From Torreya grandis (Eukaryota; Streptophyta; Pinopsida; Cupressales; Taxaceae): a DNA stretch of 64,000 nucleotides. Positions 24,399 through 36,532 of this stretch are shown piece by piece (positions within the stretch are counted from its first letter, which is position 1; the number at the start of each line of letters is the position of its first letter). The notes under the pieces were generated by a model. It was not told the DNA's origin. It saw only the letters and a list, made by a program, of their open reading frames with translations, and did not search any database. The stretch lies in NCBI GenBank assembly GCA_037957365.1, contig JARHVA010003639.1, forward strand, positions 84,501-148,500, read 5' to 3'. The position numbers and the translations under genes were made by a program.

Positions 24399-24473
<75 letters not shown>
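23976..24473. repeat. TA/TG microsatellite
   Basis: About 500 bases of alternating purine-pyrimidine sequence: (TA)n with scattered TG, CA and TCTG variants. Every frame on both strands is open across it and reads Tyr-Ile-Tyr-Ile or Tyr-Met, which explains several long but spurious reading frames. Confidence 0.95.
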
Positions 24474-26700
24474 TCTTATTTTGATCTTTATTGTAGTATT
24501 AATATGTTTTTTCTATTATGCAATGAATGGGATGTTATGATGACACCAAAAGATATAATGATGCCTTTAGGTTCCATTGATGATATATATTTCATCAATT
24601 TCCCCTTTTATAATCATGTACTTTGGCATAACATCATGTTATTCATACTTATATCAAGGGGAATACTTCCTAATGCTATATTTACATCATATTTCTTAAA
24701 CTATGATGAGACCTATTACAACAATGATGGATTGATAATGGACAATGCTCATCAATTCTCCTATTCCTCTATCTTCATGTCTAACATATGAGTCACATCC
24801 TATATCTAACAACTAACATATCTAACAATCATCATCATCCTAATATTCTAATACATCATTGTCATCCTCTAATATAACATGAAATACATTGGTCTAAGGT
24901 TTTGTCAGACTATGTAGGTAGTGCTTAGTCATATCACGTGTCTAAGGTTAGCTTGGCCACTCTCTCCTCCTTCCCCACCATTCGTCATCACATCTCTCTT
25001 TTCCGTTCATCACCATCATGTCTTGTATTAGTCAAATCCTTGAACTATAATATCAATCAATCTATTGATCAATCACCATCCCCATAATCATATCCCTAAT
25101 ATTTTTGTTAACAACCTACATTAGTCTATTGGTCCTGATAAATCACAAAATCCACCTTTTCATCCATTAGTCTTTCATTATCACTGATTGGTCACTTCAT
25201 CATTTAAAGTTTATAATTTTATCTTCGATTGGGGCATGACTAATACTATAGATTTTTTATTGTATCTCTCTCACTTACATGTGTCCTTGTTAGGGGCATC
25301 ATCATTATTTATCATATATGACTCATTGATTTGATGTGTTGTAGTTCAATTCTTCCCCATCATCTTTTGGTCACTTGGTCATATCATTTCTTATCTCTCA
25401 TCTCCTTCATCATATCATTTGACTTAAACTTTGATCTAAAATCATCATTAATATTTAACAAATCATTATCTTATTTTGGCTCAATGTTCTCCCAGCATGC
25501 ATCTTTTCTTGGGATATGTCGACAACTTGTGGCCTTTGCTATCAATCATCTTGGTTCATAACTCTCCCTTATATATATCCTTTCCTGGTATACATACAAA
25601 AATATTTTAACCTTTTATCTTATCCTCATCATGTTGTACTTGATTCCCCCTTGGGATGTGTTGATAATTAAGACATAGTCATTTCCATTCCTTGTGCATA
25701 AGTCTTTTCTAAGGGCATCATCACTATGTATTTCACTATTCATATCGATTTCATTTTCTTCATCATAAATTTCACATCTAGTATCCCATAAACTTATCTA
25801 TCAATCACATCTCAACACTCATTTCTTCTTTTCAAGTGGATATCCATCTCTTTCCTCCTTACATGTCCCTTGGTGGGGGAATCATGTCCACTAACATCAT
25901 TTACTAACATTCATCCATGAGTGTCTTTCTTCTTTGAAATAACATTACTCCTTCCACTTAGTTCACTAGTAATTCCCTTTCAAAGAGGGGGAAAATGTAT
26001 GCATCATAGTTTTCTCACTTATTTTGACTTACTAATTGTGTCTCTACTTTCAATTAATGATTCACTAATTAATCCATTTCGTCATTATTTCATCTAACAT
26101 TGCCTATTCCCTCTAGTTAATAATTGTCCCTTTTATATATCTATACTAACATTCACATTTCCCATCCAATATTAATCTCGTTGTTATTTCTTATTAACAT
26201 CCTATTTATCACCTAAATCCATCTTATGCCCACTTTTGAATTTTAAATTCACAAAATCAAACCTATCCCCTAGGCTCTCCTACATGCCTAGTACCTAGTT
26301 TCCACCTAATTCTCCTATAAAATAGCTAGAACCCCCATTAGGCTCCTCTAATGGAGTCTAGAATGCTCCAATCCTCCTCCAACTCTCTAGAGATTTCTCT
26401 ATAGAGAATTCCATGGAATTTCAAAATCCATAAAAACCCCTCCTTTATTTGTATTTAAACACCTTCACTCCTTCATTTGGAATCTAATGATCAAATAAAT
26501 CACAACTATCATAAATATCCATAGTCTAATAAGTCCAATAAATCCATGAATCCATACTATCCAAATCTTTTGATCAAGCTAATATCATGATAAAATTCTG
26601 AGTCTATTTATAACCAATCCATAATCACTTACTCTTTTTATTGTCTTGATATTTAATTAGATCACTTAGCTTTAAGATCTATTACTACTATGAATGTTGA
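24474..26700. other. Pyrimidine-rich sequence, possible LTR-like end
   Basis: A plus-strand frame continues from the microsatellite to 24791 but has no recognisable domain. Near 26260-26440 there is a cluster of short palindromes (TTCTCTATAGAGAA, ATTCCATGGAAT) and a TATA-like CTATAAAATAGC (26315-26326), as in LTR promoters. No second copy exists in the window to prove an LTR. Confidence 0.35.
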
Positions 26701-28769
26701 TTTATTTGCATTTTATCCTGATGGATCTATAGTTTAATAGTGGATTTTAGATTTGGGTGATTTTGGTATAATTTGCATATCATAATTCCATTGCTCAAAT
26801 TTATCATCTTACATTGTGTTATGGTTATTACACCATTTTTCACTCAACTGATGAAAATGCATTTATTATTGATCTAACTATGTACTTGGACATATACCTA
26901 GTATCTAATGTGGAGCTCCTCTAACCTTACGTTCTTCTACTTCTTCAGTGAGCAATGACATAGCATCACTTTGATCTTGACTGTAAATGTGTGTGCCTAA
27001 TGGATAAAGATTAGATCATTGAAGTGATAGACACATGCATCTACCATAGAACACATCAACTATTCAGAGTGGTCAAAGTGGGACAATATGTTGATCAAGT
27101 TAAGTGGTATAACTCCTATTAATTTCAAATTTAGGTCCCACAAATACATAAGGATGGAATGGAGACCATTTCTCTTCAACAAAGGGGGAATGATCTATGC
27201 ACAACTCTTGTACCACATACCAACCTCTCATGCGCCTTGATGCTACAGAATCCTCTATGTTGAGATTTTTCTTAGCCCTATGCACTAGTATCACATTTTT
27301 TATAAATTTACATACACAACTCACACCAATTCATAGTCCTACACACTCTTCTATGATAAGCTCCCTCATAGTCCCATATGCCTCACTGCCACCTACTCAC
27401 ATGCTCCCACACGCACACTTGCCTTAACTCTAACACATCCACATGTTAGCCTACCTCGATCATGTGGTTCACCTAGTGGCACTCCCCATACAAGATTTTT
27501 TAGTTATCTATTTGAATAGTTAGTCACCACATACCTAAAATTTCAAGTGTTACCCAACAAGGAAGATGAAATGAATTGTAAGTATCTTCTTTGTAACTAA
27601 CAAAAGTCATAATTATATATTTTATTTCATGTATAAATACATATCATATGCATCTAGACAAGGTTTGATATGATCCATAATTGATGCCATACATAAATGT
27701 AATGATAGGTAGTATACTCTATATATACACTTTTTCAAGCAAAAATTGTACATCATTGTATCACATTATACCATTTCCCCATTCATTCCTATTGAATAGG
27801 TTTTATATTTCTACAAGTATAAGAATTATGCTTTAATTGAATGTGTGTTATTTACTTTGTCCATATATTTTTAGACATATTCACTTCACATAAACATATG
27901 TGTTATCTCTAATGCAAGGTTGTCCTCATGTGCCTGGTCCTATCCACTCCTAACATGAATCATTAAGAGGTTGTGCATAAGGGGAAAGAGTCTCTCGTAT
28001 AAGTGACTATAGAGCTAGAATCAATAAATCTAGTGGACTAGGCAGGTCTCGTAGAGTGGAAGTTTCAAAATGTATGTAAAAGACGAACGCCATAGTCATT
28101 TATAAACAATACCACATATTAATAAAATCATTCAATGGTGTTGAGTATGTGACAAGCCATTGTTATTCTTATAAACATTCTTGTCGTAATAAAAATGTTT
28201 GTTAAATTGATGGTATACAATAAATGTTAGTAATTGAATGTTAATAATTGCAATATCATTATTTTTTTAAAAATAATAATATTTATTATTAGGTATATTT
28301 ATGAAATGGTATATATTTAATTAATATTTTTTTGGTTATTAATTTATAATTCTTTCAAGTTAAATACTTTGTGATAGTTTGAGGTGGATGTAGGGTAAAA
28401 TTTTACATCTCTTATCTTTTATGTCCATAGAAAAGGTATCATAATCGAGAGGAACATAGATAGATACGAATGTTTCAATAATAGAACCTTGGGAAACACC
28501 ACACACATGTTAGATATTTATTTTATATTTTTTTATGTGTTGTACCCCTTAAGTACTTTATATTCATATATGATAATTAGGGTCCAAATTATGTTAGTAT
28601 TGCTTCTCTAGTTTTGGTTTATCAGTCATTTTCTCTTCCTTTAGTATTATAGGTAGGTTTTAGTTTTTTTCCCTTTGTTTAAAGGGTTAAGGTTTCATTT
28701 ACTTGTAATAGACTATTATGTGAGCGTGAGCTCTATGCGTGGAAATATTTTTGTGAAGGATAATATATG
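26701..28769. other. Intergenic DNA, no gene seen
   Basis: No coherent frame on either strand. A C-rich, CAC-rich patch lies at 27290-27440 and TA-rich sequence at 28250-28330. Overlapping short frames near 27100-27430 look random. Confidence 0.4.
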
Positions 28770-29148
28770 AAACTGGAGGATATAAATTGACAAATTCAAT
28801 GGTCAACATTTTGAAGTTTTGAAGCTCAAGGCAAAATATATTTTTGTGGATAGAGATTAGTGGATTGATGTATGAGGAGTGCAACCTATGTATACGAGGG
28901 TAGAAGATTATGAAAAGATCGATAAGAATGTAAAGAGTTTAATCAAACTGTGTCTATAATATTTTGTTTTACTTAACGTGTCGATAGAAAAACAATTAAA
29001 GAACTATGGAAAAAGTTGGAGACTTTGTATTAGACAAAGTTTCTAATGAACAAATTGTTTCTTCAAAAGAATTTGTATTCATTGAAAATGAATGACAGAA
29101 AATATATAACTAAACATATAAATGCTTTGAACATTGTTGTAAATTAAA
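28770..29148 (+). pseudogene. Ty1/copia gag N-terminal fragment
   Basis: Read on the plus strand from 28786 it gives IDKFNGQHFEVLKLKAK (the FxGxNFxxWKxKM start of copia gag, Trp to Leu), WIDV, VEDYEKIDKNVKSLIKLCL and LLNVSIEKQLKN. After a one-base frameshift near 29000 it gives KELWKKLETLY, TKFLMNKLFLQKNLYSLKM and TKHINALNIVVN. This is the gag-polypeptide (UBN2-type) domain in correct order. It stops abruptly near 29150, with no protease or RT after it, so it is a truncated scrap. It has three to four stops and one frameshift. Confidence 0.75.
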
Positions 29149-29691
29149 TATCTTTGTCGAAATTAAAATAAAGGAAGAAAAAAATATATTACTTTAATTT
29201 ATTTTTACCTAACTTTTTAAATAATTTAATTATGACAATAATAACTACTATTGCAGAGAAAATTATTAAGAAATAGAAACGCAATATGAAAAATGGTTCG
29301 TGTGTGAGAAAGCTACTCACACAAGGAACGTCTCTTTGGGAAAGGGAAGTGTGAGGGGGTACCATGAAAAGGTGGTGGTGGAGTAACTGGCACTCTGTAA
29401 AGTTTTGCATGACATAGCATGCGTTGTAGGCTCCACACAAAGTAGAAAAGTGCAGTGTATTAGACCCATAATGCGCTAAGTGGACAAGCTTTGGTGGTTA
29501 ACTTTGGGCAACGTAGGTCATCATCATGTCAAGAAAATAAAGTATTTGAGTTCATTGTTGTCGCCTCTGCCGGGCTTTCGTCAACCACTAAAAGAACGGA
29601 GGTGCTTTCATCATTCACTGAAGGGAAAGATCCAAACTGAACAGAAGTTGTGGAAGTGTTTTGATACGCCAAAAAACTTATTTGCTGGAAA
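29149..29691. other. Sequence upstream of the DUF247-like locus
   Basis: Composition changes here: from about 29,540 the DNA is richer in G+C and CpG than its surroundings and resembles genic sequence. The 80-codon plus-strand frame at 29480-29722 has no recognised domain. The left part (29149-29480) shows nothing. Confidence 0.35.
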
Positions 29692-29859
29692 ATGGCGGCA
29701 GGAAAAGCCAAGGACAAATTGAGTAGAGTTGGAGTCACTTTTAAGCATGTGTGGATGTACAAAACCACTATTGCATTTGAATCTCGTCGTACTGGGAATT
29801 CAGGTGTAAATATTCTTGAGGTTAGAATGCGATTGACTGAATTAATTGTTTGGATTTAG
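29692..29859 (+). pseudogene. Short ORF resembling a DUF247 C-terminal segment
   Basis: ATG at 29692 opens a 55-codon frame ending at TAG 29857. KLSRVGVTFK lines up with KLNKAGVTFR in the clearer DUF247 fragment at 47238. After a similar distance, TGNSGVNILEVRMRLTE lines up with TGILLLPKIDVSVWTE. DUF247 proteins have AxELxxAGVxF ... LxIPxLxIDxxTE at this place. If right, the locus held two DUF247 copies, as plant genomes often do in clusters. Alternatively this is the first exon of an unrelated gene, with a splice donor at CAG|GTGTAA (29804). The match is short, so confidence is low. Confidence 0.35.
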
Positions 29860-30383
29860 TCGTTTTACAGACCAGTCTCTTTTAAGGTTTCAGAACAATA
29901 ATCATAACGCATTGCCTTGTGTAAGTTGTCATTTCTATGCATACAGTTTGTTTTTTTGTTTGTTTGTTTTTCCGTTTTTGTTTTGTTGTTGTCAAGACTG
30001 ACGGGAAACTAAAACTTTTGAATCTTAGAGCGTACTGCCCATTGCTAAATAGGCGGCGCACAATGCTTTACAGCTTAATAGTTTATCAACAAAATTCAAT
30101 TGTGAAAGATGATCTGATCTTTGCTTTATGGTCAATATTCGTTGAGTTCGATTTGATCTTTTGTGTGTTTTATGTTTTTGATGGGAGCGTGAATCGTGAT
30201 GACGCGCATTCGATTTTGTAAACTTAGTAATTATGCGTTTTTCGGAGGCATTAAAAGGTCAAATCGATACCAGACTACGGATGGGGCCTTTTTTAATTTA
30301 AAACAAAATTTGGCCAGCACGTGCAAATTCTGGAGAGTGTTGGCGTGGCACTGGGTCCATTTCTTCAACACTCTTGAAAAGTC
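29860..30383. other. Flank of copia A, unrecognised
   Basis: Genic-looking composition. A conceptual frame near 30330-30373 gives ESVGVALGPFLQHS, faintly like the VVSIGPFHHG start of DUF247 proteins, and could be the upstream end of the gene interrupted by copia A. The reading frames at 29937-30435 are not otherwise convincing. The last five bases, AAGTC (30379-30383), are the copia A target duplication. Confidence 0.3.
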
Positions 30384-30714
30384 TGAAAGAGAAAAAAGAA
30401 CGAAGCAAAGAAAATTTGCAGAAAATAAAGAATGAGACAAGATACAGATTGCTACAGCAATCAAGAAAGAATTTCTTTAATCTGATTTTTCTCCTTATTA
30501 AAAACTGCGATCATGGGTTACATAAATAGATTTTTTGAGCTAATCAAACTGAAAAAGAAACCAAAGATTAACTAGTGCGGACTGAGCTAAAACTGAAGAA
30601 TAAACAAAAATTTAACTGCTGTTATGCATGCAAGGGAGAAGACTGAGACTATGTGCATGATGTGCATGAGGGAGGCGAACCACTGCTCGGAGAAATTATC
30701 TCTAGTTTCCAACA
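30384..30714 (-). repeat. Copia A 3' LTR
   Basis: 331 bases reading TGAAAGAGAAAA...TTTCCAACA on the plus strand, matching 35329-35660. It borders a minus-strand polypurine tract (AAATTAAGGGGAAG, 30715-30728) and the target duplication AAGTC at 30379-30383. Confidence 0.95.
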
Positions 30715-30721
30715 CTTCCCC

Positions 30722-33700
30722 TTAATTTCTACCACTAACTACTTCAGCATTTACAATGCCTAAATTTTGTCTTAGATAATCAAAAGTCTCATTTGCTAAT
30801 GCCTTTGTGAATATATCTGCCAATTGGTCTTCAGATCTATAGAACTCCAAATGGATTTCTCCATTGTTCATTAACTCTTAGATAAAATGGAATCTTGTAT
30901 CAATGTGTTTGTTCTTCTTGTGAAAAATGTGATTTTTTGACAGTGCAATTGCTGATTTGTTGTCACAAAAGATTGGTGTTGACTCATTTTGTGCTTGTAA
31001 TAGGTCTGCCAATACTCTTGTCATCCAAGTTGCTTGACATGCTGCTGATGTGCCTGCTACATACTCTACTTCAGATAATGAAAGTGTCACTATAGGTTGC
31101 TTTTTGGATGCCCATGTGACCACACCTATTCCAAAAAGAAAGGCATGTCCAGAAGTACTCTTCCTATCATCAATGCTACCTGCAAAATCACTATTTGTAT
31201 AACCAATGAAACCAAAATCATTAGTTGTAGAATATAAAATTTCATATTTTGTTGTTCCCGCCACATATCTCAATATCCTTTTTCCAACTTGCCAATGTGA
31301 ATCTTTTGGTGACTCCATGAATCTAGAGATTAAACTAAACCCATACATGATATTTGGTCTTGTAGCTGTAAGATACATCAAACTACCAACTAGTCTTTTA
31401 AATGTTGTAGAATCAACATTAGATCCTTTGTCTTCTTTGCTAATTTTGGTCCCTGTAGCAACTGGTGTAGGTGTTGATTTACAATTCAACATCTTAAACC
31501 TCCTTAACACATCCTTTGCATATTTAGTTTGACAAATAAATATTCCCTTCTCTGATTGTACAACTTCTATGCCCAAAAAATACTTCATTAATCTCAAATC
31601 TATCACTTCAAATTCTTTCTTCATTACTGATTTGAATGTGTTTACAAATAATTTTTTAGTGAAAATCAAATCATCAACATACAAACACAATCAAAATCTG
31701 ACATTCTTTATTAATTTTTGTGTACAATGTAGGCTCACTATTGCTTCTGTTGAATCCATTGTTTGTCATGTATGAATCAATCCTGCTATACGATGCTCTT
31801 GGTGCTTGCTTGAGACCATAGAGGGCCTTCTTCAATTTGTAGACTTTTTCTTCATGTCCATGCACTTCATAACTTGGTGGTTGTTTCACATAAACTTCTT
31901 CATCTAGAAAACCATTCAAGAAGGCTGATTTGACATCCATTTGATATACATTCTAATTATTTTGTGCGTCTATTGCTAAAATCATTCTAATAGTATCAAG
32001 TCTAGCAACTAGAGCAAATGTTTCATTATAATCAATTCTATGTTCTTGTGCGAAACCTTTTACTACTAACCTTGCCTTGTCCTTTTCAACATTTCCTTCT
32101 GCATCAAATTTGGTCTTATAAACCCATTTGAATCTTATGCAATCCTTACCTTCAGGTAGATTAATTAGATCACATGTTTGGTTTCTCTCAGTGGCATTCA
32201 TCTCTTCATCCATTGCTTTTATCCAATGTTTCTCATTAACTACTTCTTCATAATACATAGGATCATGAGAGAAAAGAGCAAAATTTGAACATAAATCTAA
32301 CTTCTCTTCTTCTTGATTATAAATCTCATTCAAGTTTCTCATTTTCTTACCTTTAAATCTTGATCTTAAAGTGGCAAGATTTGGATATGATTCATCACTT
32401 ACTTGTGAATTTGGAGTAGGATGGCATGCATGACCAAATGATTCACCTTGTGCTAAGCTCTTAGGTGTTCTTATTGGAGTACTTGTTCTTGCTTATGGAG
32501 AGGATTGATCACCTTGAAAATTTTGTTCTTCAGATTCTTCTTCATTTTGAGAAATTGGTGTTCCAATTGTGGTGGTTTTATCAATGCTACCATCCCATGC
32601 TTCTTCTTCCTTAAATTCCACATCTCTGCTAATAATCAATTTCTTTGAAATGGGGTTATACAACTTATAAGCCCTTGATTCTTCACTATAGCCAATAAAA
32701 ATGTATTTCTCACCTCTATCATCAAGTTTTATTCTCAATTTAGATGGTATAAGAGAATATGCAATACAACCAATTTTTTTGAAATGATGTACACTATGCT
32801 TCTTACCACTCCAAGCTTCTTTTGGAATTCGATCTTTGACACTCTTTGTTGGGTTTCTATTTAGAATATATACTGCACATGCTACTTCTTTTGCCCAATA
32901 TTCATTTGACAAATGTTTGGCCTTCAACAAGCTTCTAGCCATCTCCATGATTGTTCTATTCTTTCTTTCTGCTACACCATTCTGCTGTGGTGTGTACCTT
33001 GTAGTTAGTTGCCTTTTAATGTCATGATATCTACAAAATTTTTGAAATTCATTATACATATATTGAACTCCTCTATCTGATCTAAGTACCTTGATGTAAA
33101 GGCCACTTTGCTTTTCAACCATCACCTTGAATTCTTTAAACTTTTCAAAGGCTTCAGACTTATTTTTGAGAAAATATATCCAAGTCTTTTTGCTAAAATC
33201 ATCAATGAAGGTTAGAAAATAAGAACTACCTCCAAATGATGAAATTTTCATTGGTCCACATAAATCACTATAGACTAGATCCATTATTATCTTTTCTCTA
33301 TATGAGGCTCCTACTGGAAAGCTCTCTTTATGTTGTTTTGCCAGAATGCAACTTTCACATGAACTTCCTAGTTGTTCTATTGGTGGTAATCCCTTCACCA
33401 TTTTTTTTGGTAACAAATTCAAACCTCCAAAATGTAAATGTCCATATCTTAAGTACCATAGCCCTGATCGGTCTAGATGCATGGTTTTGAAGTGGGCTTC
33501 CTCTTCTCCTTGGATGCACTTAATTCGAAGAGGGAACATCCGATTCTTGGTCATCTCCACTTTTCCTATCAACCTGCCATTTGGAAATTTGTCTAGTACT
33601 GTGCAAACATTATCCATAAAGGATACTCTGTAACCTTTTCCATAATAATTTTCCAACACTCATAAGATTATGCTTTAGTCCAGGTACAAAATAAATATCA

Positions 33701-34875
33701 TGAATAAATCTTCTTTCACCATTTTTTGCCAAAACATTTATTACTCCTTTAACCATTACATCCACTTTGTTATCATTTTCTAGTTTCACTTTAGATTTTA
33801 TGGAATCATCAATACTAGAAAATAATTCTTTATTCCCTATCATATGTTTATTGCCTCCACTATCTAAGAACCAAATATCTCTAGCATTTTCTTGAGCAAC
33901 ATGACAAGTGAGAAACAAGCTTCCAAAATTAGAACTAGATTCATTTGTGTAATTAGCATTCTGCTTGTCCACATCTCCTTGTTTCTTTCTATATTCAATT
34001 GCATAATGTCTATATTTTTTGTAGTAATAACATTGAATGTTATATTTATCAAACCTTTATGAATTTTTCTAGAAGTGATTGTTGCCACGTCCTCTATTGT
34101 TGTAGTTTTGATTATTGTTTTCACCTTGTTCTGAATTGTACCTTCCATTTTTGCCTCTACCTCTTCCTTTGAAGTTTGACCTTCTTCTTCCTCTTCCTCT
34201 ACCAAATGATACTTGAGACTTGAAAGCATTCTCAAAATAATTATTGTTATTCCTATTCATTCTTGATTCATGTGTTAACAAAGATCCCATTAATTCATCT
34301 ACTGATAACTGTTCCAAATCCTTGGTTTCCTCAATAACTACAACTATTACATCAAATTTGATGGGTAAACTCTTGAGTATTTTTTCTATGATCTTTTGAT
34401 CTATTATTGTTTCTCCATTAGATCTAATTTGATTCACTATATTCAATACTTGACCCATAAATTGGTTTATAGAATCTGAATCATTCATTTGCAAATTTTT
34501 AAAATTTCTCCTAAGAGATTGTAATTTAGCTATTTTCACGTTTGTATTACCTTTATAGGTAGTCTCCAAGATTTTCCATGCTGACTTGGATCTCATTGCT
34601 ACTTCAACTCTAGAAAAAATAGATTCATCCATTGCCTGTTGGATTAAGAATAGAGCTTTTGCATCTTTTTTAGTGTTCTCTTTTAGCTCTTCTTTTTGTG
34701 ATTGAGTTAATGCCTGATGGGCAACCTCATCATGTGGTTCTACAAAGCCATTTTCTACCAAATCCCAAACATCTTGTGAGCAAAATAATGTTCTCATTTT
34801 AATTACCCAAAAATAATAATTCTTACTATTGAAAACATGAATCTAGAGTTGAGAAATACTATTGTTTGTTGCCAT
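30722..34875 (-). pseudogene. Copia A gag-pol polyprotein
   Basis: About 1385 codons, the usual copia size. Start ATG at 34873-34875 (MATNNSISQL). Gag has SKNYYFWVIKMRTLF, a UBN2-type domain and an RGRGRGKNGR basic tail. The knuckle (about 34040) is C-x2-Y-x4-H-x4-Y, two Cys lost. Protease keeps WFLDSGGNKHM (33895). Integrase keeps LRYGHLH with CESCILAK (HHCC) and the triad DLCGPM, LRSDRGVQY and NGVAERKNRT. RT has [21 protein letters not shown] and LYVDDLIF. RNase H has DSDFAGSIDDRKSTSG, DNKSAIAL and KHIDTRFHFI, and the end reads DIFTKALAN. Frameshifts lie near 33610-33659 and 31674-31690. Stops include TAG 34069, TAA 32493, TAG 31953 (TGG expected) and TAA near 30878. Confidence 0.95.
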
Positions 34876-35312
34876 GTCTCAAGCTTGCACAGTTAGAGAT
34901 TCAAACTATGGAGGAGAGGCATACTATTTCTTCTTTTCCTTTCAGTCCATTATTTCAAACTATTGTAATGCTCACTGTACACTTCTATCAAGCATCTTCG
35001 TATGCTTTTAGGAATTCTGCTACTTCCCAAATCACTACCCTCCTTCACTCTCTTCTTTGCTATCTTTTCTTTATTTCTATTTTGTTTTTTTTTACCTCTG
35101 CGTTGATCTATGTATTTCACTATCATTTTTTGTTAATTGCCGTACTCTTTCTTTTTCTTTGGTGAAAGAAATATTAGACTACTGCCAATAATAGAGCAAA
35201 AAATAAAGAATTCAATAAAGAAAATAACACAGGTGCATTCCAACAAACCTATGCTCTGCACTTTTTTTCTTTCTCAAACAGCTCCTAAGCTGCACTTCTA
35301 CCATGATCTTGT

Positions 35313-35325
35313 GGCTTTGATACCA
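35313..35325 (-). other. Copia A primer-binding site
   Basis: The minus strand reads TGGTATCAAAGCC, complementary to the 3' end of initiator tRNA-Met with one change from TGGTATCAGAGCC. It lies three bases inside the 5' LTR. Confidence 0.85.
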
Positions 35326-35328
35326 ATT

Positions 35329-35660
35329 TGATAGAGAAAAAATAACGGAGCAAAGAAAATTTGCAAAAAATAAAGAATGAGACAAGATACAGATTGCTAC
35401 GGCAATCAAGAAAGAATTTATTTAATTTGATTTTTCTCCTTAATTAAAAACTGTGATCATGGGTTACATAAATATATTTTCTAAGCTAATCAAATTGAAA
35501 AATAAACTAAAGATTAACTAGTGCAGATTGAGCTAAAATTGAAGAATAAACAAAAATTTAACTGTTGTTATGCATGCAAGGGAGAAGACTGAGACTGCGC
35601 ACATGATGTGCATGAGGGAGGTGAACCACTGCTTGGAGAAATTATCTCTAGTTTCTAACA
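35329..35660 (-). repeat. Copia A 5' LTR
   Basis: 332 bases, TGATAGAG...TTTCTAACA on the plus strand, partner of 30384-30714. Followed on the right by the target duplication AAGTC (35661-35665). Confidence 0.95.
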
Positions 35661-35839
35661 AAGTCAGCAGTTTCCAATTATCATCAATCACTCTTCTCCA
35701 TTAACATTGATTTTGCTGATGACATGGCTTGCCATGCCCAATGCGGTTAGAGTGGTGGTTTGAAGAGTTGTTACAGTATTATTCATTGTTCAAACAAGTT
35801 TAAATTTTAAAACTCCTGCTCAAACCCATCCCCTATCAA

Positions 35840-36108
35840 TTTCTATGGCTATCCTCTTCAACATTCTAGTGGATGTGATGAAACTAGAGAAACAGTTGTC
35901 CATGCTCATTTTCAAAGAAGCCATGAATGCAGCATAAAATAAGCAGAATCCGTTGGAGGATTTGCTAAGCTACCTCTATGCCCATGTTTCATCTACTAAT
36001 TTTTTGTTTCCTTGGCCTCGTAGTGCATCATTCAAGTTGACGTAATGCAAACACATTTATGATTACTTACTGACGATGATTGTTGTTGCATAACCTTGGC
36101 ATAGTTAT
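35840..36108 (+). pseudogene. DUF247 (plant protein) fragment, upstream half
   Basis: In the frame of ATG 35845 it reads AILFNILVDVMKLEKQL, MLIFKEAMNAA, NPLEDLLSYLYAHVSS, LFPWPRSASFKL and KHIYDYLL. DUF247 proteins have an LLENQLPFFVLxxL segment followed, after a variable stretch, by an HLLDLL motif; DVMKLEKQL...LIF and KHIYDYLL fill these positions. Stops at AATGCAGCATAA and TTGACGTAA break it. The N-terminal part upstream (35666-35840) is unrecognisable, and copia A separates it from 30383. It ends where copia B inserts (36109). DUF247 proteins are plant-specific with a C-terminal membrane anchor; some grass members act in self-incompatibility, but nothing here shows the role of this copy. 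Confidence 0.6.
36006..36108 (+). repeat. Left copy of a ~100-bp duplication flanking copia B
   Basis: GTTTCCTTGGCCTCG...CCTTGGCATAGTTAT is repeated at 46966-47067 with about 16 differences in 103. Both copies end in GTTAT. Here that end is exactly the copia B border, while in the right copy the gene sequence continues. It is far longer than the 5-bp duplication an integrase makes. Confidence 0.85.
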
Positions 36109-36532
36109 TGAAGGAGTGCAAGATCGAAGGAGTGCATGAGAAGTGCAACTCGTTGATTGAGATTTTCTTATTTTTAGTTAGCATAATTGCATGTTAGTTT
36201 AATTTTAATTATTTATTTATAGTTGTTGTTTACTCCATGCATTTAGATTTATTGTTTAGAGTTAACTAAGAACAATATACTTTTTAAATTGATTGTTAAC
36301 ATTGTTTGTTAACTCCTTTACAATGCTTGTTGAACTTTTTAATTTATTGCTCTTTATTTTTAACTCTGATGATTATGAACAATGCTTGATATTGAACAAA
36401 AGCCTCTTCTTTTGAGTCTTTATATTTCTAAGCCAACATATTATTTTATCGAGCAGCTGCTTATTATATTTAATTTATATTGTTTTTAACAGCTCTTAGT
36501 ATAGTGTTAGAGCTTCTATTTATATCATTTCA
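36109..36532 (+). repeat. Copia B 5' LTR
   Basis: TGAAGGAGTGCAAG...TATATCATTTCA, 424 bases. It is followed after one base by TTGGTATCGGAG (36534-36545), a tRNA-iMet primer-binding site with one change. GTTAT precedes it at 36104-36108. Confidence 0.9.

Larger units (their letters stand above)
19390..26700 (+). other. G-poor, pyrimidine-rich tract (retroelement-like)
   Basis: The plus strand is strikingly short of G: bases 19441-19560 hold 3 G against 34 C. The bias persists with gaps to about 26.7 kb and starts and stops fairly abruptly. The tract contains the gag-like plus-strand frame (20204-22752), the TA/TG microsatellite (23976-24473) and, near its right end, a promoter-like CTCCTATAAAATAGC (26313-26326). 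A single long C-rich-strand element, later interrupted, is the simplest explanation; no LTR pair could be defined. Confidence 0.5.
30384..35660 (-). mobile_element. Ty1/copia retrotransposon A, full length, defective
   Basis: Complete structure on the minus strand: 5' LTR 35660-35329, primer-binding site 35325-35313, gag-pol 34875-30722, polypurine tract 30728-30715 and 3' LTR 30714-30384. Both LTRs are TG...CA. The flanking AAGTC at 30379-30383 and 35661-35665 is a perfect 5-bp target duplication. By eye the LTRs differ at about 25 positions plus one indel in 331, roughly 7-8%. The order gag, protease, integrase, RT, RNase H is diagnostic of copia. The polyprotein has at least six stops and two frameshifts. 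It interrupts the DUF247-like locus. Confidence 0.95.

Noticed and set aside
23948..24791. Overlapping open frames of 63-257 codons on both strands reading Tyr-Ile/Tyr-Met
   Set aside because: They are translations of the TA/TG microsatellite, which has no stop in any frame. Only the tail after 24474 is ordinary sequence, and it has no domain.
31206..33633. Plus-strand open frames across copia A
   Set aside because: They are shadows of the conserved minus-strand integrase and RT frames.
30384..35660. Intact, potentially active copia element
   Set aside because: Structure and target duplication are perfect, but LTR divergence of roughly 7-8%, at least six stops, two frameshifts and a damaged zinc knuckle show it is old and defective.
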